This document shows, piece by piece, positions 42,556 through 52,430 of a stretch of 64,000 bases of DNA (the first letter of the stretch is position 1; each line of letters begins with the position of its first letter). Made by a program: the position numbers and the translations under genes. The notes under the pieces were generated by a model that had not been told where the DNA came from, did no database searches, and saw nothing but the letters and a program-made list of their open reading frames with translations. This DNA is from UBA6107 sp964459385 (lineage in GTDB: Bacteria > Chloroflexota > Anaerolineae > Anaerolineales > Anaerolineaceae), in contig CAYWLG010000005.1 in assembly GCA_964459385.1 (NCBI GenBank), forward strand, positions 1 to 64,000, written 5' to 3'.

Positions 42556-45018
42556 TTAATGTGCGAACGAATCGTAGATCGAACGCACGCGCAGGGCTTT
42601 TTGAACTTGAGAGATGGTCCAACCCTGAGGCAAAGCCGCGGTGACGGTCAACGAACGGCCGGCCGGCAGATCAAAATAATTGTCGCTGAAAACCACATCG
42701 GCATCTTCCAGGCTGCATTCCACCAACCGGGCCAAAGATTGAGCCGACAGTTCAATGCGAATCTCTTTGCCAACCACTTGAATTTGCTTGGAGATCTGCG
42801 GATCGCTCAGGTTGAGGTGCTTGGTCGGAACAAAGTAGGCCACCTGGCGCGAGAGCAGCTTGCCGTTTTCGCGCATTTCAGCCACGAAGGCAAGGTCACG
42901 CTGCTGATCGCCTGCCACCTGAGCGGAGAAATCGAAACGGCACACTTCGGCCACATCAAACGCATTCACAGTTGCATTCGTTTCGCCAGAGTCAATTATC
43001 TTGCCATTGAGCGTTTCAAGTGACCATTTCACCGATCCCTGCCAGGAATCACGCCGCTCATTGGTAATATAGACCGCCTGCGATTTAGGCGTATCTTCAA
43101 TTGACATCATTAACGGGGCGTAGAAACGGCGGGCAGCATAGTGCAGGGCTTTCCAGCGCAAGAAATAATCCAAGCTAGACCAAGAAGCCACCGGCCAGCA
43201 ATCGTTCAATTGCCAGTAAATGATGCCCGAAACACGCTGCGGATGGCGACGCCAATGCTCCACACCGTAGCGGATGCCTTCAGCCTGTAAGACCATGCTC
43301 AAATACACCAGCGATTCAAAGTCTTTGGGCAGCCTGAAAGTATCCAGCATCTGGGCAACCATCAACTGATTGCCGCTGTCATTCTTTTGATGGCGCTCCA
43401 TAATATAGGAGGTCATGTTCCAATCCGGTTTTTCGGCGTAAGTTTTGATGGTCTCCATCGGCGGCAGCGCCTGGAAGCCAAACTCGCTCATGAAACGCGG
43501 ATATTGGCTGCGGTAAGCGGTAAAAGGCTTGCGTCCATGCCACACATCCCAGTAGTGTGAATCGCCCTGCTTTTGACCATTTGGGTCAATGAAGGGGGTA
43601 TCTGAGGAGGGTGAACTGGGCCAATAAGCGTGATCTTGATCTTCTGCTGCCACCCAGGCGGGTAGTGTATGGTGGAAGAACTTGTCATACTCAGCCTTGG
43701 CAGCCTCAAACTCAGGGCCCTTCCAGCCCCAATCGACCCAGCCCCATTCCATCTCGTTATTGCCACACCATAAAGCCAAGCTGGCCCGATGGCGCAGACG
43801 GCGCATGTTTTCGATCATTTCAATGTGCAGATTTTCGATGAATTCCGGCTCATCCAGCGGATAAAGGCTGCAGGCAAAAACAAAATCTTGCCAAATGAGA
43901 ATGCCATAACGGTCGCAAAGATCGTAGAAACGTTCTTCTTCATAGAAGCCCCCTCCCCACACCCGCAGCATGTTCTGATGGGTATCGGCGGCGGCCTTGA
44001 TCAGACCTTCCATATAGGCATCACTAATGCGCGTTGGGAAGGAATCAGCCGGGATCCAATCGGAGCCTTTGGCCATAATGGGGAGGCCATTCACTACAAA
44101 AGTGAACGATTTTCCCCATTCATCCGGCTGCTGGCGTAACTCGATGGTACGCAGCCCCAATTGGAATTTCTTCTCATCCAGTGCTTGGGGGCCAGCTTTG
44201 AGCGTCACCACCACCTGATAGAGTGGCTGCTCGCCGTACCCATTCGGCCACCAGAGTTTCGGGTCTGTAATTGGCAAAGAAAGGGTCACTTTCTCGCTCT
44301 CAAGTGGGGCCTCTGCTGCAAAAACCTTTCCATCCGGCGCTATCACCTGTAATGAAGCGCTGAGTGCTGCCGTCTGCCAGCGTTCTGGTCTTACGGTCGC
44401 CTCAACGGTGACTTTTCCGTTCTCATGAATCTGGCGCAGGTGAACTTCTTCAAGCCGGGCAGTTTGGCAGCCCTCAAGGCGAATCTCTTTCCAGATGCCG
44501 ATCGGGGGCAACTGCGGGCCCCAATCCCAGCCAAACTGACAGGGGGCTTTGCGCAAATGCGGGCCACCCGGAATCGCTTGAGAAACCCCCGGCATAGGCC
44601 TTACAGCCTCTTCTTCTGCACAATAGCGAACGGGAGAAGCGAACTTTACCTCCAACACGTTCTCGCCGGATTTCAGTACAGGCTTGATGTCCCAGCGATA
44701 CTGTCGGAACATGTTCTCTGCGCGTCCTAACTCAATACCATTTAATAAAACAGTCGCCAGTGTATCGAGGCCGTCACAGGCCAAAAAGATCTGAGGCAGC
44801 GCGAATATCTCTGTGTCTGGGGTAAACTGATATTGATACTCCCAGTCGTTTTCTGCCACCCAGGCCACCTTCTTTTCGTTGTCGCCGACAAAGGGGTCGG
44901 GAATCTTCCCGGCAGCCATCAGATCGGTATGCACGCCACCGGGGACGATGGCAGGCAGCCACTCATTTGTGTTCTTTTGACGAAACGTCCATTTTCCAGT
45001 CAAGGATTGAGTTTTCAT
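42556..45018 (-). CDS. GH2-family beta-mannosidase-like enzyme
   Basis: An 820-residue GH2 protein. The sugar-binding, Ig-like and TIM-barrel domains follow in order; the acid/base Glu422 lies in LWCGNNEMEWGW and the nucleophile Glu512 in FMSEFGFQALP. The WCGNNE form and FGF after the nucleophile are typical of beta-mannosidases, unlike the NE..GP of beta-galactosidases. It lacks a signal peptide and should cleave terminal mannose from beta-mannosides in the cytoplasm. The gene is first in the glycosidase run and is separated from the ABC transporter by a terminator. Its presence with GH130 points to beta-mannan or glucomannan use. Confidence 0.9.
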   Translation of the reverse strand: MKTQSLTGKWTFRQKNTNEWLPAIVPGGVHTDLMAAGKIPDPFVGDNEKKVAWVAENDWEYQYQFTPDTEIFALPQIFLACDGLDTLATVLLNGIELGRAENMFRQYRWDIKPVLKSGENVLEVKFASPVRYCAEEEAVRPMPGVSQAIPGGPHLRKAPCQFGWDWGPQLPPIGIWKEIRLEGCQTARLEEVHLRQIHENGKVTVEATVRPERWQTAALSASLQVIAPDGKVFAAEAPLESEKVTLSLPITDPKLWWPNGYGEQPLYQVVVTLKAGPQALDEKKFQLGLRTIELRQQPDEWGKSFTFVVNGLPIMAKGSDWIPADSFPTRISDAYMEGLIKAAADTHQNMLRVWGGGFYEEERFYDLCDRYGILIWQDFVFACSLYPLDEPEFIENLHIEMIENMRRLRHRASLALWCGNNEMEWGWVDWGWKGPEFEAAKAEYDKFFHHTLPAWVAAEDQDHAYWPSSPSSDTPFIDPNGQKQGDSHYWDVWHGRKPFTAYRSQYPRFMSEFGFQALPPMETIKTYAEKPDWNMTSYIMERHQKNDSGNQLMVAQMLDTFRLPKDFESLVYLSMVLQAEGIRYGVEHWRRHPQRVSGIIYWQLNDCWPVASWSSLDYFLRWKALHYAARRFYAPLMMSIEDTPKSQAVYITNERRDSWQGSVKWSLETLNGKIIDSGETNATVNAFDVAEVCRFDFSAQVAGDQQRDLAFVAEMRENGKLLSRQVAYFVPTKHLNLSDPQISKQIQVVGKEIRIELSAQSLARLVECSLEDADVVFSDNYFDLPAGRSLTVTAALPQGWTISQVQKALRVRSIYDSFAH

Positions 45019-45054
45019 ATGCTATCCAAAATTTTCCAATATTCTGTATTTGCT

Positions 45055-45092
45055 AAAAAATACTGCTGAAAGAAATCGTGACCCTTTCAGCA
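45055..45092 (-). terminator. Terminator between the ABC importer and the glycosidase run
   Basis: On the minus strand, TGCTGAAAG (45092-45084) pairs with CTTTCAGCA (45072-45064), 9 bp with an 11-base loop, followed by T6 (45060-45055). It sits after the last transporter gene and before GH2, so glycosidase expression may depend on read-through or its own promoter. Confidence 0.8.
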
Positions 45093-45143
45093 AGTATTTT
45101 TAATCATCGTGTCGAGATGAGAAACTGCAGCAGTTCTTAAAGT

Positions 45144-45977
45144 TCAGTCACGATCTACTTTCACGGTCGAAAGATCCCATTCCTCATGGATCTTGGGAAC
45201 ATCGCTGATGAGTCGCTGCGTGTAAGCCTGTTTCGGGCTCAAGATCACCTCATCTGCACTGCCACTCTCAACGAACTTACCGTGCTCCATAATGTAAACG
45301 GTATTTGAAACGTAGTAGGCCAGACCGATATCATGTGTGATAAAGATCAGTGTCATACCCGTCTCATTGCGGAGCTTCATGAGCATATCGAGAATGGTGG
45401 CGCGCGAGCAGGCGTCGATCATCGAGGTGGGTTCATCTGCCAGCAAGATCTTTGGTTTGAGCAGGAAGATGCGGGCGATCATCAAACGCTGCATCTGTCC
45501 ACCGGAAAGTTCAAAGGGGTATTTATTGGTCAGCTCTTCGTATTTCAGGTTCACAAAACTACAGGCTTCAACCATCAGGTCATACTTCTCTTGATGGCTT
45601 AAGTTGGCGCCGCCGCGCATCTTGATGCAGTCAAGCAGCACTTTATCGATCTTGTTGAAAATATTGTAGGAGGAGTAAGGATCCTGGAAGATCGCCTGAA
45701 TGTTCTTCCAGTATTCCTTTTTCTTGCGCGGAGAGCTGATATCCCGTTTCTCGCCCAGAAAATAGACCTCACCCTCAGTGGGGTTGATCAAACCGAGCAA
45801 CATCTTGGTGAGTGTCGTCTTGCCACTGCCCGACTCACCCACGATCGACACGATCTCACTTTCTTTAAAGTCAAAATTCACATGGTCAACCGCTACATTT
45901 TTGCGACGTCCCAAGCCAAAAACTTTGGTCAACCCCACGCCTTTAAGGCATGAATTATTTGTTTCACTCATTTTCAT
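45144..45977 (-). CDS. Oligosaccharide ABC transporter ATPase (OppF/DppF-type)
   Basis: A 277-residue ATPase of the peptide/nickel/oligosaccharide importer family, with Walker A GESGSGKTT, Q-loop, signature LSGGQMQRL and Walker B ILLADEPTSMID. At 277 residues it lacks the C-terminal oligo_HPY extension found in many OppF proteins. It overlaps the preceding ATPase gene by 14 bases and is the last gene in the five-gene importer operon. With its partner it energises uptake of short beta-linked oligosaccharides, inferred from the neighbouring glycosidases. Confidence 0.93.
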   Translation of the reverse strand: MKMSETNNSCLKGVGLTKVFGLGRRKNVAVDHVNFDFKESEIVSIVGESGSGKTTLTKMLLGLINPTEGEVYFLGEKRDISSPRKKKEYWKNIQAIFQDPYSSYNIFNKIDKVLLDCIKMRGGANLSHQEKYDLMVEACSFVNLKYEELTNKYPFELSGGQMQRLMIARIFLLKPKILLADEPTSMIDACSRATILDMLMKLRNETGMTLIFITHDIGLAYYVSNTVYIMEHGKFVESGSADEVILSPKQAYTQRLISDVPKIHEEWDLSTVKVDRD

Positions 45978-46980
45978 AAGCCTTTCTCAATTCGGCTTCG
46001 CTAAAAATGCACCGGTAAGCGCGATTCTCTTGGGCTTCGTGTAACTCAATCGAATGAACTTTGCACTCGGGTGTAACATACTTGCAGCGAGCTGCAAAGC
46101 GGCATCCCTCAGGTGGATTTTTCAGGTTGGGCGGGACGCCCGGAATTGCCGTCAATTTAATATCACGCAGGCCGTGCTCAGGAACGATGATCGATCCCAT
46201 CAGCCCTTTGGCATACGGGTGCAGTGGATCGAACACTGTTTGCTTGGCAGTGCCATACTCAACAATTTGCCCGGCGTACATCACCATAATGTCATCAGTA
46301 ACGTTATAGAGCAAGGGCAACTCATGGGTGATAAAGATCATCGACTTAATGAAGCCCTTTTCCATCAAATCGAGCATCATTTTGATGACCATTTTTTGCG
46401 AGGTCACATCCAGCGCTGAGGAGGGTTCGTCAGCAATCAGGATCTTCGGCGACAGGATGGTTGACACAGCAATGACCGTGCGCTGCTTCATGCCGCCAGA
46501 GAGTTCCACCGGATAACGATAGAGGGATTCTTCAGGAAGGCCAAGAATTTCAAAGCGTTCTCTGGCCAAATCCAAAATATCGTTTTTGGATGCTTTCGGG
46601 TCATGGGCCAGGATCACGTCTTGGATGAAATCGATCACCTTGCGAGTTGGGTTCAACGCATTCATGGCCGCCTGAGGAATATAAGCGATCTCAGTGCCGA
46701 GAATGTTACGCCGAACGTCATCAGGGTTCATGCCTGAGATATTCCGTCCATCGATGAAGATATCACCGCTGGTATAGTGCAATGGAGGGAAATAATAGCC
46801 CATCAAACTAAGCGCCAGGGTGGACTTGCCACAGCCCGATTCACCTGCGATGCCCAGCGATTTACCTTCTTCCACCTTCAAAGAAACGTGATCGACAGCA
46901 TAAACATTCTCATTAAAGCGAGTGATGTATTTTGTCGTCAGGCCACGCACATCAAGCATTACTTTTCCCATGTCAGCCAC
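45964..46980 (-). CDS. Oligosaccharide ABC transporter ATPase (OppD/DppD-type)
   Basis: A 338-residue ATPase with Walker A GESGCGKST, signature LSGGMKQRT and Walker B ILIADEPSSALD. The C-terminal oligo_HPY region carries the four-Cys pattern of DppD/OppD (GCRFAARCKYVTPECK and a final CIF), which can hold a 4Fe-4S cluster in relatives. Start and stop are tightly packed with the permease upstream and the second ATPase downstream. Confidence 0.93.
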   Translation of the reverse strand: MADMGKVMLDVRGLTTKYITRFNENVYAVDHVSLKVEEGKSLGIAGESGCGKSTLALSLMGYYFPPLHYTSGDIFIDGRNISGMNPDDVRRNILGTEIAYIPQAAMNALNPTRKVIDFIQDVILAHDPKASKNDILDLARERFEILGLPEESLYRYPVELSGGMKQRTVIAVSTILSPKILIADEPSSALDVTSQKMVIKMMLDLMEKGFIKSMIFITHELPLLYNVTDDIMVMYAGQIVEYGTAKQTVFDPLHPYAKGLMGSIIVPEHGLRDIKLTAIPGVPPNLKNPPEGCRFAARCKYVTPECKVHSIELHEAQENRAYRCIFSEAELRKAYENE

Positions 46981-48234
46981 CTAATCTCTCAACGCCGGGT
47001 TGAATACCTGATCCAGACCGGTATTCATCAGGTTCATCGAGAATGTAATCAAAGCAATAACGATAAGTACCGGGAAGTAAGCCCACCACTTGCCCAAAAT
47101 ATGCGCCTGGTAGATCATCGCCCAGTTCATCATCAAGCCCAGGGTAGGCACTTCGGTTGTGCGTGGACCCAGACCTAAAATGGACAGGCTGGCCTCTGCC
47201 AAAATAGCCGAGGAGATCTGTAAGATCAACGCCATGATCACATACGAAGCGATGTAGGGCAAAATATCAGTCAGAATGATAAAGAAAGTGGAATGACCGG
47301 AAAGCTTTGACAGGTTGACATGATCGCGATTGCGCAGAGAGATCACCTGAGAACGCACGGCCCTGGCCGTCCATACCCAGGAAGTCAAACCGATCACAGT
47401 AGCAATGGTGACCGCTCCACGTTTATCTTGCCCGATGCTGAAAGAGATCAAGATCAGCAAAACAAAAGAAGGGATCACGGTGAAGAGGTTGGTGATGAAC
47501 ATGATGAAATCATCCACCCAGCCACCTACGTAGCCAGCCACCAGACCCAGGGTCAGACCAATCAGAGTGGCGATCACTCCAGCGACCAAACCAATTTCAA
47601 GAGAAATGCCGGTTGCCTTGACCAGTTCCGTAAGCACATCTCGGCCAAAATTATCGGTACCCAAAGGCAACCAACGCACATTAGCGACCTGATTAACATT
47701 CACATAATCGGTAATGTTTATCGATTCCTTTTCCGATAATTGGCCAGAAGTGGGGTCTTTTTCAGCAATCACAATAGGTTCAGTTACCAAAAGGCCATTT
47801 AATGAATTATTCAAGCGCTGATAGTATTGCTTTCTTGCATAAATCATGCCTGGCACGTTTTTATCGGGCTCATAATTTGCTTCCCACATTGCCAGCAGCT
47901 TGGCGGTATCGTTTACGTTGATATCAATTTCTGGAATTCCATCCATCACCAGCCATTCTTTCATTGCCTGGCGATCTTCCTCTGAAAGACGAACCGATAT
48001 CCGGTTTGCTTCAGCATCCGATAGGTTCAAAGTATATTTTGTTGGAGCCTTGACGCTATCATAAGCATTCACATATACGCCAGGCGGGAAGAACGTACCC
48101 TGCCCAATGATCTGAAGGGGTGAATCAGGTACGAACAATGGGTAAAAGATCACCATTAAGAGCAAGGCGGCAAAGATACAAAAGCCCACCACAAACTTTG
48201 AAGAGTGAAAAACTTGTCGAAGTGTATTTTTCAT
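46981..48234 (-). CDS. ABC transporter permease (OppC-type) with long extracytoplasmic insertion
   Basis: A 417-residue permease. TM1 (about 13-34) is followed by a polar insertion of about 150 residues (35-190) before the usual LGTDNFGRDVLTEL that starts the transmembrane core (about 195-410), with the EAA-like loop AEASLSILGLGPRTTEVPTLG. OppC proteins are usually about 300 residues, so the insertion adds a folded extracytoplasmic domain, perhaps for docking the binding protein. It pairs with the OppB-like permease. Confidence 0.9.
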   Translation of the reverse strand: MKNTLRQVFHSSKFVVGFCIFAALLLMVIFYPLFVPDSPLQIIGQGTFFPPGVYVNAYDSVKAPTKYTLNLSDAEANRISVRLSEEDRQAMKEWLVMDGIPEIDINVNDTAKLLAMWEANYEPDKNVPGMIYARKQYYQRLNNSLNGLLVTEPIVIAEKDPTSGQLSEKESINITDYVNVNQVANVRWLPLGTDNFGRDVLTELVKATGISLEIGLVAGVIATLIGLTLGLVAGYVGGWVDDFIMFITNLFTVIPSFVLLILISFSIGQDKRGAVTIATVIGLTSWVWTARAVRSQVISLRNRDHVNLSKLSGHSTFFIILTDILPYIASYVIMALILQISSAILAEASLSILGLGPRTTEVPTLGLMMNWAMIYQAHILGKWWAYFPVLIVIALITFSMNLMNTGLDQVFNPALRD

Positions 48235-48244
48235 TTTGTCATCT

Positions 48245-49267
48245 CTACTCTGCCTGTGCAGCCTTAATGCGGGGATCGATCAACCCATAGATCATTTCGA
48301 TCGCGAAATTCGCCACTAAAACCATCAAGGTAATGATCAAAGTAGCTGCTGAAATAAGCGGGTAGTCTTGACCCATGACCGCATTCAATAATGTATAGCC
48401 AAGGCCCGGGTAGCTGAAGATGATCTCTGCGATCAATGCTCCACCGACCATCGTACCAATTGACAATGCTAAACCGGTAATTTGAGGAAGCATGGCATTG
48501 CGGAACACGTATGCTACGATCTTGCTATCTTTAATGCCCATGAAACGGGCGTATTTTACATAGTCAGCATTCAATTCATAGATAGCCATTGAACGCATAC
48601 CAATTGCCTGTCCTCCAATGGCAATAATGACGATTGACCAGAAGGGCAATTGATAATGCACAATTACCGACCAGATAAAATTCCAACTGAAATTTGGAAT
48701 CAGGTCGAAACCATAACCGCCAGAAGTGGGAAACCACTTCAGCTTTACTGCAAAGATCACCATTAAAATAACGGCCATTCCAAAAGCCGGCAGATTGCTC
48801 ACAAAGATGGCAACCGGCATAAGCACTTTGTCAAACCCTTTTTTAACATAAGCGGCTAATGCCCCCAAAAGGTTGCCAATGATCCAGCCAACGATGATGG
48901 CGGGAAATTGAAGACAAACCGTCCACCAAATAGCAGAGCCCAAAATATCTGAAACGGGTCGCGGGAATTGACTGAACGACGTTCCAAAGTTGCCTTGAAG
49001 CATATTGCCCACATACAAGAAAAACTGTTGAATCATGGGCTTGTTCGTACCAAATTGCGAAGCGTATTGCTCGTAAACTTCTTTCATCCCGGTAGAGTTT
49101 GACATCCCTTGTGCAAGCCTGGCGACGATAGCAGCTACCGGGTCGCCTGGCATCAGGCGGGGAAGGATGAAATTCAAAATAAATGCAAAAACTGCCGTGA
49201 CAAGCAACCACACCAACTTGTTGAGGAAATACTTTCGATATCCTTTCAACGAAATACCTCCTGACAT
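48245..49267 (-). CDS. ABC transporter permease (OppB-type)
   Basis: A 340-residue membrane protein with six transmembrane helices. It shows the OppB N-terminal LPRLMPGDP segment, FGTSFSQFPRPVSDIL, the EAA loop (YVKYARFMGIKDSKIVAYVFRNAMLPQ) and a C-terminal LVANFAIEMIYGLIDPRIK, all typical for oligopeptide/oligosaccharide importers. It lies between the binding protein and the OppC-type permease, with a strong hairpin in the gap to the binding protein gene. Confidence 0.92.
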   Translation of the reverse strand: MSGGISLKGYRKYFLNKLVWLLVTAVFAFILNFILPRLMPGDPVAAIVARLAQGMSNSTGMKEVYEQYASQFGTNKPMIQQFFLYVGNMLQGNFGTSFSQFPRPVSDILGSAIWWTVCLQFPAIIVGWIIGNLLGALAAYVKKGFDKVLMPVAIFVSNLPAFGMAVILMVIFAVKLKWFPTSGGYGFDLIPNFSWNFIWSVIVHYQLPFWSIVIIAIGGQAIGMRSMAIYELNADYVKYARFMGIKDSKIVAYVFRNAMLPQITGLALSIGTMVGGALIAEIIFSYPGLGYTLLNAVMGQDYPLISAATLIITLMVLVANFAIEMIYGLIDPRIKAAQAE

Positions 49268-49272
49268 TGATA

Positions 49273-49309
49273 AACAGCCATGTTCCGTCGTTGGCGGAAC
49301 ATGGCTGTT
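49273..49309. repeat. Intercistronic hairpin after the binding-protein gene
   Basis: A 15-bp perfect stem, AACAGCCATGTTCCG (49273-49287) with CGGAACATGGCTGTT (49295-49309), with a 7-nt loop. It fills the 57-base gap between the binding protein and permease genes and has no T-run. It likely keeps the binding protein transcript more abundant than that of the permeases. Confidence 0.75.
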
Positions 49310-49324
49310 AGAACTAGCTACAGA

Positions 49325-51133
49325 CTACTTGCCGACCAAAGTCAGGTTGTAGAGACCAGCGATACCCCAACCATCGGTCATATCCAGAGGCGGAACTGCA
49401 GGATTGGTACCATCACCCTCGTGCGGGAAGTTGGTCCAAACACTTTCGTTCACAGTGTGGAAGGCCTGCGGGCGATACATCAAAGTGAAGGAAGGAACAT
49501 CGGTGAGATAAGCCTTTACAAGCGCAGTGTAATCGGCTTTGATCTTGGCTTCATCAGACAGAGTCGGGATTTCAGCGATCAGTTTGTCAACGGCTGCATT
49601 CTTGTAACCACCCCAGTTACCATTCCAGTTGTTGGTGGTTTCAGCGAATTCACCGCTAATCAGGTGGCGAATACGACCCCAAGGCTGGGTCGGGCCAGCA
49701 CCATCAGACCACATCATGAAGATGTCATAACCTTCGGGCAGAGGCCAGTTGGTGACGACAGTCTGATAGACAGACCATTCAGGATAGTTGGTGGTGATGT
49801 CGATGCCAATGTTCTTGCCAGCGGCGGCTACAACTTCAATGGCGGCCTGCCAGTCGGACCAGCCGTTCGGGCAGGTGGCGACATAGTGGAGGTTGGTGCC
49901 ATTGTATTCGCGGATGCCATCACCGTCGGTGTCAACGATACCAGCGTCATCAAGCAACTTGTTGGCGCCTGCGATATCATTGCCAGCCCACTGCAGATCA
50001 GCAACAGCGTCGTGATCGTAGAGAGCCTGTTCACCGGGGGTCGGGTTCATCAGGGAGCGCGGAACCTGGACGAAGGTGGCAGACTGATTGGTCATAGCAT
50101 TGGCGATGATGGTGTCATAGTCAACGGCCATGGCAATGGCTTTGCGGACGGCAACCTGCTGCAGACTCTCAATACCAAGATTGAAGAATGCGGTCGGGAG
50201 GCTGGCGCCAATGCCATAGGGAGCATCGGGCAGATAAGTTGAAATAGGAAGACCATCTTTCAACCACAGATCCTGAACATTGGAGTTGAACTGCTGGGAA
50301 ACATCCACTTCACCGGCCTGGAGGGCGGTGGTACCGGCAGCATTATCTTTGTAGATAACATGAGCCAGGTACTTGGGAGCAGGCAGTTTACCGAACATGC
50401 TGGAATCTTTACCCCAATATTTGTCATTGCGGGCCAAGACTACTTTGGTGTCATCAGCGAAGAATTTGCCGTAGGGGCCAGAGTAAACAACATCATCCGC
50501 AACATCGGCCATGAAAGCGGTAGCGTCGCCATTGGTGCGGGCTTCCAATTTCTGAGTCCATGCTTTCTGGATAACATAGTTGCTGCTCAAGTAGGCCTGA
50601 ACAATCAACGGGTTCTTGGCTTTGCCATCGGCGCCGAGGACTGCTTTAACAACAACAGTATGGGCATCAGGAGCTTCGATGGTATCGATGTAATCCTTGT
50701 TGGAGGCACCAAAAGAGGTGTTGTATTTCACATGGGAAGCCCAAGTGTAAGCAACATCTTCAGCGGTGACTGCAGTGCCATCTGACCATTTGGCGGCGGG
50801 ATTGATCTTGAAGGTGATCTGGGTCATGCCATCATCCCAAGCAAAGGGGCCGTCAGCGAGCAGAGGATATACCTTGCCGTCCATCATGTCATAGAGATAC
50901 GGGGTCTCGAACATGGGAACGCGGGCGTTATCCTGCTGGGCCAAAGCCATAGCATTGTTGCAGTTGGAGGAGTACGGGTTCCAACATACAACGGCACCCC
51001 ACTGCTGACCATTGAAGTACAGCGTTTCGTTGCGAGGCAGATTCGCGGCAACTTTTGCTGCATCAACGGCGCACGCGCTCAGTAACATACTGAGGACCAA
51101 CAAGATTGACACAATTACGAGTGTGCGTTTCAT
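49325..51133 (-). CDS. Solute-binding lipoprotein of the oligosaccharide ABC importer (SBP family 5)
   Basis: A 602-residue exported protein with a lipoprotein signal ending in LSAC (Cys21) and a family 5 binding fold: LTFKINPAAKWSDGTAVTAEDV-like elements (seen as QITFKINPAAKWSDGT) and DYDTIIANAM. The family binds di- and oligopeptides but includes cellobiose- and mannobiose-binding proteins in Thermotoga. Here the glycosidase neighbours favour an oligosaccharide ligand. It is the first gene of the importer operon, downstream of a LacI-type operator at 51250. Confidence 0.92.
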   Translation of the reverse strand: MKRTLVIVSILLVLSMLLSACAVDAAKVAANLPRNETLYFNGQQWGAVVCWNPYSSNCNNAMALAQQDNARVPMFETPYLYDMMDGKVYPLLADGPFAWDDGMTQITFKINPAAKWSDGTAVTAEDVAYTWASHVKYNTSFGASNKDYIDTIEAPDAHTVVVKAVLGADGKAKNPLIVQAYLSSNYVIQKAWTQKLEARTNGDATAFMADVADDVVYSGPYGKFFADDTKVVLARNDKYWGKDSSMFGKLPAPKYLAHVIYKDNAAGTTALQAGEVDVSQQFNSNVQDLWLKDGLPISTYLPDAPYGIGASLPTAFFNLGIESLQQVAVRKAIAMAVDYDTIIANAMTNQSATFVQVPRSLMNPTPGEQALYDHDAVADLQWAGNDIAGANKLLDDAGIVDTDGDGIREYNGTNLHYVATCPNGWSDWQAAIEVVAAAGKNIGIDITTNYPEWSVYQTVVTNWPLPEGYDIFMMWSDGAGPTQPWGRIRHLISGEFAETTNNWNGNWGGYKNAAVDKLIAEIPTLSDEAKIKADYTALVKAYLTDVPSFTLMYRPQAFHTVNESVWTNFPHEGDGTNPAVPPLDMTDGWGIAGLYNLTLVGK

Positions 51134-51249
51134 TTCTTCTTTCTCCTTTTAAGTTTAGTTAAGATAGAGTATTGCTCACTATCAACTACACAAAAGCTTC
51201 TTTTCTTTGTTTCCTCCTTTCAAAGCCTCTCCCAGTGTCTGATAAGCTT

Positions 51250-51261
51250 GGGAGCGCTCCT
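51250..51261 (-). promoter_or_regulatory. LacI-type operator upstream of the ABC importer
   Basis: GGAGCGCTCC (51251-51260) is a perfect palindrome within GGGAGCGCTCCT, about 117 bases before the start of the binding protein gene. It shares the core GAGCGCTC with the operator at 52463, so both are probable sites for the regulator encoded at 51298. No clear -35/-10 pair was found beside it. Confidence 0.65.
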
Positions 51262-51297
51262 AAACATAGAGACAAAAAAATGCATCATGGGAGCCCC

Positions 51298-52311
51298 CTA
51301 CTCCATTTTTGATGCACCGCAAGAATCACGCACAACCAATTCAGTATCCATGACAACCTTTTGGGTTGTCTTTGTCCCGGTTTGAATGATGCCAATGAGC
51401 ATGTCTACTGCTTTGCTGCCCATTTGTTGAACCGGCTGACGAATGGTGGTCAAGGGCGGAGTCATCCGCACTGAATTGGGAATATCATCAAAGCCAACCA
51501 CTGCAACATCTTCCGGCACACGAAGGCCGGCTTCGCGGATTGCCCGAACAGCACCATAGGCCATGCTGTCGCTGGCGATAAAAACAGCGTCTGGTTTAAA
51601 CTTTAACAAACGCTGCATTGAAACAAAACCACCTTCTTCTGTAAAATCTCCTTCCACTATCAATTCCGGGCGAATTGGATAGTTGGAATCCTGGAGAGCT
51701 TTCAAATACCCCTGATAACGATCATAGCCAGCCACTTGGGCTTGCGGGCCGGTGATCGTTGCAATTCTCTTATAGCCTAATCTGACAAGATGCAAGGTAG
51801 CCTTTCGTCCAGAGAGAACATTGTCCACATCCAGCGAATTCACGTCCAGAGTTGGATGTCTTCCGATCAAAACAAAGGGCATCTTACTTTCAACAAGCGA
51901 ATTCACAATCGGGTCGTTCATGGGGATGGAAGCGACTACCACCCCGTCTACAAGCCCGTTGTGCAAAATACGTGTAATCATGCGGCGTTCATATTCTGGT
52001 TCTGCCAACCAGAGCATCACAGAATATTCGCGGGTATTGCAAACGGCAGATACACCCTGTAGAAGTTGTGGGAAGTAAGGATCAGTAAAGATGGTTGAAA
52101 CTCCAGCAGGGATCACCACACCGATCACATTTGTACGCCCCGAAGCCAAGCCACGAGCGGCCAGGTTGGGTTGAAAATTGTAGCTATTGAGCACTCTCTG
52201 AACTTTTTGCCGTGTCTCGTCTTTAACTTTTATATCATCATTGATCACCCGCGAAACGGTTGATCGGGAGACTCCACTGAGGCGTGCGATATCTTCTAGA
52301 GTGAGCGGCAT
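51298..52311 (-). CDS. LacI-family transcriptional regulator (saccharide locus)
   Basis: A LacI-type regulator of 337 residues from ATG 52311, with helix-turn-helix LEDIARLSGVSRSTVSRVI, hinge segment LAARGLASGRTNVIGV, and a sugar-binding domain with AVVGFDDIPNSVRMTPPLTTIRQP. The ORF is open to TTG 52347; the ATG is chosen because it gives the usual MPLTLEDIA N-terminus. It is flanked by two operators with the core GAGCGCTC: one before the importer operon and one before the GH130-GH94 operon. It likely represses both and is relieved by a mannan- or cellulose-derived sugar. Confidence 0.9.
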   Translation of the reverse strand: MPLTLEDIARLSGVSRSTVSRVINDDIKVKDETRQKVQRVLNSYNFQPNLAARGLASGRTNVIGVVIPAGVSTIFTDPYFPQLLQGVSAVCNTREYSVMLWLAEPEYERRMITRILHNGLVDGVVVASIPMNDPIVNSLVESKMPFVLIGRHPTLDVNSLDVDNVLSGRKATLHLVRLGYKRIATITGPQAQVAGYDRYQGYLKALQDSNYPIRPELIVEGDFTEEGGFVSMQRLLKFKPDAVFIASDSMAYGAVRAIREAGLRVPEDVAVVGFDDIPNSVRMTPPLTTIRQPVQQMGSKAVDMLIGIIQTGTKTTQKVVMDTELVVRDSCGASKME

Positions 52312-52430
52312 ACAGATCTTTTTTGTGTTCCTTTTCGCTAGAATCAACTTCTAAACGTTCTAAGAACTAAAACTGCGGTGACGCTGTTACAACCGATTTG
52401 TTCGGCCGTGCTGGTGCTGAACTTTCTAAG

